Source of the DNA: Sphingobacterium sp.
Lineage (GTDB): Bacteria > Bacteroidota > Bacteroidia > Sphingobacteriales > Sphingobacteriaceae
NCBI GenBank assembly: GCA_029239355.1
Contig: JAQZAZ010000005.1
Span: 1-64,000 of the forward strand
Length of the DNA: 64,000 nucleotides
Direction of reading: 5' to 3'
The notes below the pieces were generated by a model, which worked only from the letters and a program-made list of their open reading frames with translations, did no database searches and had not been told where the DNA came from. Shown one piece after another: positions 53,640 to 62,030 of the stretch (the first letter of the stretch is position 1; each line of letters starts with the position of its first letter). The translations under genes and the position numbers were made by a program.

Positions 53640-56329
53640 AAATAAGACTAATCTATCTAACGTTATTGCTACAATGGGCGCTTGCCGGGTATGGTCAGGT
53701 ATCTCAGCTGTCGCTCAATAGTGATAATCCAGCAATTCGCTGGGAAATAAAACCGCATTCGGATCTGCCTTACTCGGGACAGGAAATATCCCAACCCAAC
53801 TTTCGGATCAAAGATCCTGTACGCGGTATTGTTCCCGGTGTCGTGTTCACAGCTTATGTGGATCAGGGGCTTGTACCGGATCCTAATTTTTCAGACAATA
53901 TCTACCGGGTGGATGAACAGTTATTCAACCGTCCGTTCTGGTACCGTACCTCCTTTCGCCTGCCTGCGGACTATCGGGAGGGGCAGCGTGTATGGATTCA
54001 TTTTGACAATACCAACCGTTATGCCGATTTTTTCTGCAATGGCGTGAAACTATCGGGCACAGCTGGCGGTACCAGAGATGTCAGTGGGCATATGTTGCGC
54101 AGCAAATTTGATATCACAGATCTCGTGCGTGTGGGGCAGGACAATGCAATCGCGGTGTTGATTACCGATGCCGACCAGAAAAAAACACGTACGGCGAAAG
54201 AACCTTTTGGCGTAGCAGCGAGCCCAACGTATCTGGCTGCAGCGGGCTGGGACTGGATGCCTTATGTGCCGGGTCGCCTGGCCGGGATTACTGGGAATGT
54301 ATCGTTGCGTTTTGTTGGGGACATCAGTATGGAAGACCCTTGGATGCGATCCGATTTGGAAAGCAATGAGTTTGCTTACCTGGACTTTTCGACCGATCTG
54401 AGAAATGCGGGTGATCAGGCCAAAGAAATAACGTTGGAAGGAATTATCCAGCCGGGGGATATCCGATTCTCTAAAAAAGTAAGGGTCGCCGCTCATAGCA
54501 TCCAGAAAGTATACATCACCCGCAACGAGGTCAAGGAATTTTTGATCAAACAGCCTTTGCTATGGTGGCCGAATGGTTACGGGGATCCGAATTTATATCG
54601 TTGTTCCCTTACCGCAAAAATTGGTGATGAGATCTCGGATCAGAAGCAGATTCAGTTTGGTATCCGAAAATATGAGTACCATTACGTGCGGAACAAAGCG
54701 GGATGGCCGGTGCTGAATTTCTATGTCAACGGAAAAAAGATTTATCTCAAAGGCGGGAATTGGGGAATGAGCGAATACTTGCTCCGCTGTCAAGGCGAAG
54801 AGTACGGTGTCAAAGTCAAGCTGCATAAGGATATGAACTATAATATGATCCGCTTGTGGACAGGCTCGATCACGGACGATGCTTTCTATGATTATTGCGA
54901 TCGCTATGGGATTATGGTATGGGACGATTTTTGGCTTTATGTGGCTTATAACGATGTCGCCAAGGATGAAGACTTTAAAGCAAATGCGCTCGATAAAGTA
55001 AAACGTTTGCGAAATCATGCCAGCATTGCGATCTGGTGCGGAGCCAACGAAACGCGTCCGAAACCCGAATTGGACAACTACCTACGTGCTATTGTGGCAT
55101 CGGAAGATCATAATGACCGGCTGTACAAATCCAGTTCCAATCAGGATGGTCTTTCGGGTAGCGGGTGGTGGGGCAACCAGCCACCGCGGCACCATTTTGA
55201 AACTTCGGGAAGCAACCTGGCCTGGAATGATCCTCCTTATCCTTATAGTAGCAATTATGGCTATGGTTTACGTACGGAAATCGGAACGGCTACCTTCCCC
55301 AATTATGAAAGTATCGTGAAGTTTATTCCACAGGACAAGCTGTGGCCATTGCCTACGGATGAACAGCTCAAATCGGCGGATGACAATGTGTGGAATAGGC
55401 ATTTTTTCGGTAAGGAAGCGTCCAACGCCAGCCCCGTCCAGTATAAAGATGCGGTCAATAAACAGTATGGTGAATCGATAAACCTACCGGCATTTGCTGA
55501 AAAGGCCCAATACCTTAATTTGGAAACTATGAAGGGTATGTATGAAGCCTGGAACGACAAGCTCTGGGACGATGCAGCTGGCATGTTGATCTGGATGAGC
55601 CAGTCGGCTTATCCTTCATTTGTATGGCAGACCTATGATTATTATTATGATGCGACGGGTGCCTATTGGGGGGCGAAAAAGGCCTGTGAGCCTGTGCATG
55701 TACAATGGAATGCATCCAACAACAGCGTAAAGGTCATCAATACAAGCTTAAAGTGCCTTGATTCAGTATGGATTTCGGCGCAGATCTTTGATATGGGTGG
55801 TAAGGAGATCAAAAAATATGGCCTCCGGACCAGCGCTACCGTACAATCTAATGTGGCTATGGAGGTCTTCCGTCTAAATTTTGGGGGCGAACAACACGAT
55901 GCAGCTTTATCGGATCTACATTTTATAAAACTTACGCTGAAAGATAGAAAGGGTGTTTTACTGTCTGAAAATTTCTACTGGCGTAATGGCCGCAAAGAGC
56001 TGGATTATACCGACCTAACGAGCCTGCCGAAAGCCAAACTTGAATTTGATTATAAAAAAGAAAACGCTATGGATGGTATTGTACTCCGAATCTTTAATCG
56101 TGGAACCACGGTGTCATTTGGTAATCGCTTGCGTCTGGTCGATGCAGTAACAAATGAACGCATTTTACCGCTCATGATTTCGGATAATTATTTTACCCTG
56201 ATGCCGGGTGAGGAAAAGTTGGTTCGGCTTACGGAATCTCATGCACAACAATTGAAGCATGCTAAACTCCTATGGAAGCAATATGGCCATGTGGAAAAGG
56301 AAACACTGAAGTTAAAGAACATTTTTTAA
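53636..56329 (+). CDS. GH2-family enzyme (beta-mannosidase / exo-beta-glucosaminidase-like)
   Basis: This 897-residue exported glycosidase has a signal peptide (LTLLLQWALAGYG), a jelly-roll sugar-binding domain (FWYRTSFRLPADYREGQRVWIHFDNTNRYADFFCNG), an Ig-like domain, the TIM barrel and C-terminal beta domains. The acid/base Glu is probably Glu472 in IWCGANETRP, and the nucleophile Glu548 in LRTEIGTATFP. LWWPNGYGDPNLY and GIMVWDDFWLY are typical of the mannosidase and glucosaminidase branch. In a locus with GH38 and GH92 it could cut the beta-mannosyl link of the N-glycan core. It starts within the GH92 stop. Confidence 0.88.
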   Translation: MKIRLIYLTLLLQWALAGYGQVSQLSLNSDNPAIRWEIKPHSDLPYSGQEISQPNFRIKDPVRGIVPGVVFTAYVDQGLVPDPNFSDNIYRVDEQLFNRPFWYRTSFRLPADYREGQRVWIHFDNTNRYADFFCNGVKLSGTAGGTRDVSGHMLRSKFDITDLVRVGQDNAIAVLITDADQKKTRTAKEPFGVAASPTYLAAAGWDWMPYVPGRLAGITGNVSLRFVGDISMEDPWMRSDLESNEFAYLDFSTDLRNAGDQAKEITLEGIIQPGDIRFSKKVRVAAHSIQKVYITRNEVKEFLIKQPLLWWPNGYGDPNLYRCSLTAKIGDEISDQKQIQFGIRKYEYHYVRNKAGWPVLNFYVNGKKIYLKGGNWGMSEYLLRCQGEEYGVKVKLHKDMNYNMIRLWTGSITDDAFYDYCDRYGIMVWDDFWLYVAYNDVAKDEDFKANALDKVKRLRNHASIAIWCGANETRPKPELDNYLRAIVASEDHNDRLYKSSSNQDGLSGSGWWGNQPPRHHFETSGSNLAWNDPPYPYSSNYGYGLRTEIGTATFPNYESIVKFIPQDKLWPLPTDEQLKSADDNVWNRHFFGKEASNASPVQYKDAVNKQYGESINLPAFAEKAQYLNLETMKGMYEAWNDKLWDDAAGMLIWMSQSAYPSFVWQTYDYYYDATGAYWGAKKACEPVHVQWNASNNSVKVINTSLKCLDSVWISAQIFDMGGKEIKKYGLRTSATVQSNVAMEVFRLNFGGEQHDAALSDLHFIKLTLKDRKGVLLSENFYWRNGRKELDYTDLTSLPKAKLEFDYKKENAMDGIVLRIFNRGTTVSFGNRLRLVDAVTNERILPLMISDNYFTLMPGEEKLVRLTESHAQQLKHAKLLWKQYGHVEKETLKLKNIF

Positions 56330-56340
56330 GGAGGGACAAG

Positions 56341-56378
56341 TTTAAAGAGCTGTAATTATTTTAAAGAGCTGTAATTAT
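56341..56378 (+). repeat. Exact 19-base tandem duplication covering a ribosome-binding site
   Basis: TTTAAAGAGCTGTAATTAT occurs twice back to back (56341-56359 and 56360-56378). The second copy contains the AAAGAG ribosome-binding region and the first two bases of the ATG of the second GH92 gene; the first copy repeats the same signal 19 bases upstream. Confidence 0.9.
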
Positions 56379-58653
56379 GAAACGAAGATTATGTATTTAC
56401 CTGACTGCGCTTTATACGATGTTGAGTCAGGTGCAGGCACAGCAGACAGATTTAGTAAAGTATGTGAATACCCTCCAGGGAACGGATTCTGAATGGAGCC
56501 TTTCCTATGGAAATACTTACCCAACGGTAGGACTGCCCTTCGCGGTGCATTTCTTTTCGGCACAAACGGGGAAAAATGGGGACGGTTGGAAATATCAATA
56601 CAAAGCAAATAGCATACGGGGATTTCAGCAGGTTCACCAATGTAGCCCCTGGATGGGTGACTACATGGTTTTTTCGTTGATGCCGGGGCTTGGAAAGTTG
56701 GAGGTCAATGAAGAGCGCCGCGCACTATCCTTTAAGCATGAAAATGAGATCGCCAAGCCACATTACTATGCCGTGGATTTTGATAACGGCATCAAGGCTG
56801 AATTGAGTCCAGTGGAAAGAGGAGCGCACATGCGCTTTAGCTTCCCCAAAAAGGAAAAAGCGTTTTTGTTATTGGATGGCTTTTTGGGCGAGAGCGAGAT
56901 TAAGATTATACCCGAAGAACGCAAGATTGTCGGTTATGTACATAATGGTCGTTTTGTGCCCGAGCATATGAAAAATTATTTTGTGCTTACCTTCAATCAG
57001 GATTTTAAAGCGTACGGCACCTGGGAAAATGTAAAGGGAACGATCCAGGCAGGACAGCAATACGATGCAGGGAAAGGTAAAGGGGGGTATTTGGAATTCC
57101 GTCCCGGGGCAAAAGTGGAAGTGAAGATTGCATCATCTTATATTAGTCCTGAACAGGCAAATCTCAATTTTAAACGTGAACTGGAAGGACATAATACCTT
57201 TGATGTAAGTAAAAAGAAAGCTTTTGATACCTGGAATGCATTGCTGAATCGAGTAAAGGTGGAGGGGGGGACGGAAGCAGAGATGGCAACATTCTATTCC
57301 TGTATGTTTAGGGCCAACTTATTCTCGCGTAAGTTCTATGAATTGGATACGGAGGGAAATCCCTATTATTTCAGCCCTTATGATGGTAAGATCCATAAGG
57401 GGTACATGTTTACGGATAATGGTTTTTGGGATACCTTTCGCGGGCAATTCCCCCTGAGTAATCTCCTGCATCCAACCATGCAGGGTCGTTATATGCAGTC
57501 CTTGCTGGATGCACAAAAGCAGGCCGGATTTTTCCCAACTTGGTCCAATCCGGGGATGTCGGGCGTGATGATCGGAAATCATGCCATTTCGCTGTTGACA
57601 GATGCCTGGATGAAGGGGATCCGAACGTTCGATGCGGATAGCGCATTGCTGGCCTACTACCATGAGGCAACGAATAAGGGCCCCTGGGGTGGATCAAATG
57701 GACGTGAGGGCTGGAAGGCGTATTTTACCAAAGGTTATATCCCTTATGGCGATATCCACGAAAGTACTGCAAAAACATTGGAATACGCCTACGATGACTT
57801 CTGTGCTTATCAGCTGGCAAAGGCTACGGGTAACAAATTCTATGAAAATATCTTCGCCAGGCAAATGTATAACTACAAGAATGTATTTGATCCCGAGGTA
57901 AACTTTATGCGTGGCCGCCTGGACAGTGGGCAATGGCGTGAACCCTTTGATCCCGTAGAATGGGGCGGACCCTTCACCGAAGCGAATGCCTGGCAATATA
58001 CTTGGTCGGTGATGCACGACGTGAACGGCTTGATCAACCTGATCGGTGGAGTGGATAAGTTTAACGCAAAACTGGATACGTTCTTTACCATGGAGCAACG
58101 CGTCAACTATGGTAGTTATAAACAGGAAATCCATGAAATGCGCGAAATGTTGTTGTCAAAAATGGGGCAATATGCACATGGCAACCAGCCTACGCAGCAC
58201 GTTCCGTATCTGTATAATTTCAGTGGCCAACCCTGGAAAGCGCAAAAATATGCCCGTATGGTGACATCGCGCCTATACAATGCCACTGAAAAGGGGTATC
58301 CGGGTGATGAGGATCAAGGACAGATGTCGTCTTGGTATGTTTTGAGCGCTATGGGGATCTATAGTGTCTGTCCCGGAACGGATGAATATGTATTTGGAAG
58401 TCCGGTGTTCAAAAAGGTGACTATCAGTCTCGATAATGGGAAAACATTTACCATCGAGGCGGACAATAATAGCCCGCAACACATCTATATCCAATCAGCA
58501 ACGCTCAATGGAGCAGTCTACGACAAAAATTTTATTCGATATGAAGATCTGCTGAAAGGGGGCGAGCTTCATTTTGTCATGGGCGATAAACCCAATTATG
58601 AAAGAGGGATTTCGACGGCTTCACGGCCGTTTTCCCTGAGTGCGATCGATTAG
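56377..58653 (+). CDS. GH92 alpha-mannosidase, copy 2
   Basis: This 758-residue exported enzyme (signal peptide to about VQAQQ) is a second GH92 member, clearly different from the first. Blocks: LVKYVNTLQGTDSEWSLSYGNTYPTVGLPFAVHF, FQQVHQCSPWMGDYMVFSLMPG, FTDNGFWDTFRGQFPLSNLLHP, FTEANAWQYTWSVMHDV (likely acid Glu), GNQPTQHVPYLYNF and GDEDQGQMSSWYVLSAMGIYSV (base Asp). Where copy 1 has NEP, this one has NQP; that Glu has been linked to alpha-1,2 preference, so copy 2 may act on another linkage. It ends 86 bases before SusD, with a hairpin between. Confidence 0.93.
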   Translation: MKRRLCIYLTALYTMLSQVQAQQTDLVKYVNTLQGTDSEWSLSYGNTYPTVGLPFAVHFFSAQTGKNGDGWKYQYKANSIRGFQQVHQCSPWMGDYMVFSLMPGLGKLEVNEERRALSFKHENEIAKPHYYAVDFDNGIKAELSPVERGAHMRFSFPKKEKAFLLLDGFLGESEIKIIPEERKIVGYVHNGRFVPEHMKNYFVLTFNQDFKAYGTWENVKGTIQAGQQYDAGKGKGGYLEFRPGAKVEVKIASSYISPEQANLNFKRELEGHNTFDVSKKKAFDTWNALLNRVKVEGGTEAEMATFYSCMFRANLFSRKFYELDTEGNPYYFSPYDGKIHKGYMFTDNGFWDTFRGQFPLSNLLHPTMQGRYMQSLLDAQKQAGFFPTWSNPGMSGVMIGNHAISLLTDAWMKGIRTFDADSALLAYYHEATNKGPWGGSNGREGWKAYFTKGYIPYGDIHESTAKTLEYAYDDFCAYQLAKATGNKFYENIFARQMYNYKNVFDPEVNFMRGRLDSGQWREPFDPVEWGGPFTEANAWQYTWSVMHDVNGLINLIGGVDKFNAKLDTFFTMEQRVNYGSYKQEIHEMREMLLSKMGQYAHGNQPTQHVPYLYNFSGQPWKAQKYARMVTSRLYNATEKGYPGDEDQGQMSSWYVLSAMGIYSVCPGTDEYVFGSPVFKKVTISLDNGKTFTIEADNNSPQHIYIQSATLNGAVYDKNFIRYEDLLKGGELHFVMGDKPNYERGISTASRPFSLSAID

Positions 58654-58670
58654 ATCTTTTGAAAAATTTG

Positions 58671-58697
58671 ATGTCAGCGAACTAGGTTCGTTGACAT
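58671..58697. other. Hairpin between GH92 copy 2 and susD
   Basis: ATGTCAGCGAAC and GTTCGTTGACAT form a twelve-base stem (one G-T pair) with a three-base loop and no T-run. It may stabilise or divide the transcript between the enzyme and transport parts of the locus. Confidence 0.6.
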
Positions 58698-58739
58698 AAT
58701 GATATAATAACCAATTATTTTACTGTTTTACAAAAAATT

Positions 58740-60467
58740 ATGAACAAAAGCCAATTGACATTTTGCGCACTGGCCTTCCTCGCCTGTATAGCCTGCAGTA
58801 AACAGGGATTTTTAGATCAGACGCAATCTTCAGATCTGAATGAAGAGGTCGTTTTTTCGGATAGTACATATACCATTAATTTCCTGTCGGGAATATATGG
58901 TGATATTGGATTTGCGACTTGGCCCAAGCGCTTTGGTGGGGGTGGACTGGATGCCAGTACGGATGAGGCGGAAGGCGCCGGATTGGGCAGCATCAATACC
59001 TTTATCCAGTTTGCAACGGGTACGGTCAATTCCAATATTATTACAAATGATGCCTGGACAAAACCTTATATCAATATTCGCAGGGCAAATATTATGCTTA
59101 AAAACCTCCATAGAGCGCGCTTTGGTAATAATATTAGGGTGCGGGTGAAGGCTGAAACACGGTTTTTAAGAGCCTATTATTACTTTATTTTACTGGAGCA
59201 TTACGGTGGTGTGCCATTAATGGGCGACAGTGTTTACAGCGCCACTGATGTCATCCCTGCCAAGCGTAATACTTTCGAGGAGTGTGTCAGCTATATCGCT
59301 TCAGAATGTGATGCTGCCGCTAAGGACCTTCCTTGGGAGCATGGGGGCGAAGATTATGGCCGAATCAACAAGGCCGCTTGTTATGGCCTGAAATCCCGGT
59401 TGTTACTGTATGCCGCAAGCCCACTGTTCAATGATAGCCCCCTGACAACAGAAGGGGCATTGAAGGATGTGGTAGCTTACCCCACAGTAGATAAATCTCG
59501 CTGGCAGAAAGCTGAAGCGGCAGCAGCCCAGATCATTGAATCGGGACATTACAGTTTGTATGTCAACAATGATCCTGAACCAGGGTTTGGCTTCTATCAG
59601 CTGTTTCAATTGCGCAAAAACCCGGAATATATTCTCGCTAGAATGCAAGATTCCAACCGCGATCTTGAAGGTATCTGGAATCCACCAACGTTTGGCGTAA
59701 GCAATCCGGGCGCTTATCCTTATCTGGAAACGGTGGATGCTTTTGGGATGCGTAATGGTTTGCCTATTAGCGACCCCAATGCGGGATATGACCCGAAAAA
59801 TCCCTATAAAAACCGAGATCCCCGCTTGGCGAATACCGTAACCCGCGATCAGTCGCTGGTCTTCCACCGGGATGGACTGGCCCGAAAACCCGTCAATATC
59901 TATATCGATAAGACCAATCCAAACAATGTTACTTCGGGACAGGATGCCATCTATCGGGGGACCCCCACGGGATATTATACCTATAAAATGGTCAATCGGG
60001 ACGTGGCTGCAGATTGGTTCAATACTTATACTCCGCGCTGTCTGCCAATCATTCGATATGCCGAAATCTTGTTGAACTATGCTGAAGCCCGTAACGAATC
60101 GCTCGGAATTCCGGATCAGCAGGTTTATGCGGCGGTAGAAGCAATCCGGGAAAGGGCAGGACTGAACCCTTTTGTATTGCCTGCTGGCCTAAGCCAGGGA
60201 GCGATGCGCGAGATTATCCGCAATGAGCGACAAAAGGAACTAGCCTTTGAAGGACATCGCTTTTTTGACGTACGCCGTTGGAAATTGGCTGAATCGTTGG
60301 AAAACAGACAACTGCATGGGACTGAACCGGTCCGTATGGCGTCGGGAACAACCTACAATACTATCAATGTACGAAAACGTGTCTTTGACAAACGCATGTA
60401 CCTCTGGCCCATCCCACAATCTGAAGTAGCGAAGTCCCTAGACTTAATTCAAAATCCGGGTTATTAA
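58740..60467 (+). CDS. SusD/RagB-family lipoprotein of the mannoside locus
   Basis: This 575-residue surface glycan-binding lipoprotein has a lipobox at FLACIACSKQ, then GFLDQTQSSDLNEEVVFSDSTY and AETRFLRAYYYFILLEHYGGVPLMGD, which is typical SusD. The C-terminal block YAEILLNYAEARNE, with AIRERAGL and RNERQKELAFEGHRFFDVRRWK, is the SusD_RagB hallmark. It is separated from its SusC partner by two small lipoprotein genes, so the order is SusD-DUF5004-DUF4961-SusC instead of the usual SusC-SusD. Confidence 0.96.
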   Translation: MNKSQLTFCALAFLACIACSKQGFLDQTQSSDLNEEVVFSDSTYTINFLSGIYGDIGFATWPKRFGGGGLDASTDEAEGAGLGSINTFIQFATGTVNSNIITNDAWTKPYINIRRANIMLKNLHRARFGNNIRVRVKAETRFLRAYYYFILLEHYGGVPLMGDSVYSATDVIPAKRNTFEECVSYIASECDAAAKDLPWEHGGEDYGRINKAACYGLKSRLLLYAASPLFNDSPLTTEGALKDVVAYPTVDKSRWQKAEAAAAQIIESGHYSLYVNNDPEPGFGFYQLFQLRKNPEYILARMQDSNRDLEGIWNPPTFGVSNPGAYPYLETVDAFGMRNGLPISDPNAGYDPKNPYKNRDPRLANTVTRDQSLVFHRDGLARKPVNIYIDKTNPNNVTSGQDAIYRGTPTGYYTYKMVNRDVAADWFNTYTPRCLPIIRYAEILLNYAEARNESLGIPDQQVYAAVEAIRERAGLNPFVLPAGLSQGAMREIIRNERQKELAFEGHRFFDVRRWKLAESLENRQLHGTEPVRMASGTTYNTINVRKRVFDKRMYLWPIPQSEVAKSLDLIQNPGY

Positions 60468-60478
60468 AAAAAGTAAAG

Positions 60479-60931
60479 ATGAAAACACACAAGATACTTT
60501 CATGGCCCTTGATGTTGGGCCTCTGTTGGGCAATAAATTCCTGTAAGGATGAGCTGGGCAATATTCCCACCAAAGAGATCGAAAAAGATATTACTGGAAA
60601 CTGGAAAGTAACGCAACTGACCCGAAATGGTGAAAACCTCAGCAAGCGTTTGAAACTGGATAATTTTAAGATCGATTTCAAGGCTGACGGGACTTATTCC
60701 ATTGCTGATGATCTTCCTTTTGTGGTCAGCGGTTCGGGAAAATATCGGTTGGACGATCCTCAATATCCCTTTAGTGTGGTGCTCAGTCCTGCAGCAGGGA
60801 AGGATGAAGTCGTCCTCAAATTCCAATTTCCGGTGGTCAATGGCAAACGCCAGCTCAGTTTAGTTATGAGCCTTGGTTGCAGCAGCAACACTTACCAATA
60901 TGATTGCGAACGTTTAAACGGTGGAATATGA
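60479..60931 (+). CDS. DUF5004-like lipoprotein
   Basis: This 150-residue lipoprotein (lipobox at AINSCKDE) has a lipocalin-like start (DITGNWKVTQLTRNGENL) followed by paired strands (FKIDFKADGTYSIAD, SGKYRLDDPQYPFSVVLSP). The arrangement fits DUF5004, which recurs beside DUF4961 and SusCD genes in Sphingobacteriaceae-type loci. It is presumably a surface or periplasmic accessory of the transporter. The start lies 11 bases after the SusD stop. Confidence 0.75.
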   Translation: MKTHKILSWPLMLGLCWAINSCKDELGNIPTKEIEKDITGNWKVTQLTRNGENLSKRLKLDNFKIDFKADGTYSIADDLPFVVSGSGKYRLDDPQYPFSVVLSPAAGKDEVVLKFQFPVVNGKRQLSLVMSLGCSSNTYQYDCERLNGGI

Positions 60932-61014
60932 AATATCCACGATTGCAAAACACAAGCACCAATGAAAATAATCTGGATATTCCATATGGCCTTTAAAGAA
61001 CAAATTATTTACAT

Positions 61015-62004
61015 ATGAAAAAGTATACACATTATTCGACCTATATCTACTGGGCAATGGGGCTCTTTTTGGCCATATTCTTAGCCCAATGCGGTCTTAA
61101 AGCCATCTCAGTAGTCGTGCCAAAATCTGCAAAGGCAAATCAACGGGTGACTTTCACAATGCAATGCGGGGCTGAGCCCCGTATCCAGGGTGGAGGTAAT
61201 TATAGCACACAGCTGGTGGCGGGTATCATGGTACCCAAGGGATGGAATGCACGCAAAAACCTGACGATGTCCTTTAGCAGTCCAAAAGGAAATGGAACCA
61301 TGCGTATTATTCCAGATAGTGAACTGGAACCTGTATCAGGGCTGAGTTGGCATCAGGCCGCCAAGAAGATGTTCGGAATCGGCCCCAATTTGGTGGACGA
61401 TATGGAATGGATTGTTTTCAGAAGCACGCAGGCTTATTCTTTTGTCAATAACGAAGATATTGATTTTACGGTCAAGGCGGAATGTAATGTCGGAGCCGAA
61501 AACATGTTGGTGTCTTTGGGATTCTATATCGGTTCTTCGATCGAAAATCTACGCCCAGAGGATACAGACTATAAAAAGTTTACGTTCTCAGACGCTTTTG
61601 AAGTAACCGATGGTGAGGGCGATCTTATCGATTTTATCAACCCACAGTTGGGTACGGTACAACCGGTTAAAAGTCTGGACAATGATATCATCACCTTGGC
61701 TTTTGACGGCGGGGTTACCAATACGGTTCTAGATCATGAGCCTGCCATCTACCTGCATGTCAAGGCAATGGATGAATCGGGAAAGCTGATTGCCGAAATC
61801 AAGAAGCAAACCGAGGATACCAAACTGAGGGACATCGGTGGTAAAAAATATCTTATTGACATCTGGCCACGTGGATTTTTTAAGGTCGGTAAAGATGTGC
61901 ACATCGCCCGGCTGGAATATTTCTATACAGACATCACAGGAACCAAAAGTGTCGGCTATGGCAATACGGATGAGCCTTTTAAATATACCTTCCGTTGTGA
62001 GTGA
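61015..62004 (+). CDS. DUF4961-like lipoprotein
   Basis: This 329-residue lipoprotein (signal ending AIFLAQCGLK) is made of beta-sandwich domains: an N-terminal one (about residues 25-190, AISVVVPKSAKANQRVTFTMQC and IDFTVKAECNVGAENMLVSLGFYIG) and a C-terminal one (DNDIITLAFDGGVTN, ARLEYFYTDITGTKSVGY). This matches DUF4961, a family found in SusCD loci and of unknown function, possibly a surface glycan-binding protein. It lies between DUF5004 and SusC. Confidence 0.78.
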   Translation: MKKYTHYSTYIYWAMGLFLAIFLAQCGLKAISVVVPKSAKANQRVTFTMQCGAEPRIQGGGNYSTQLVAGIMVPKGWNARKNLTMSFSSPKGNGTMRIIPDSELEPVSGLSWHQAAKKMFGIGPNLVDDMEWIVFRSTQAYSFVNNEDIDFTVKAECNVGAENMLVSLGFYIGSSIENLRPEDTDYKKFTFSDAFEVTDGEGDLIDFINPQLGTVQPVKSLDNDIITLAFDGGVTNTVLDHEPAIYLHVKAMDESGKLIAEIKKQTEDTKLRDIGGKKYLIDIWPRGFFKVGKDVHIARLEYFYTDITGTKSVGYGNTDEPFKYTFRCE

Positions 62005-62030
62005 TTGCTAACCTAATAAATGAATGACAA

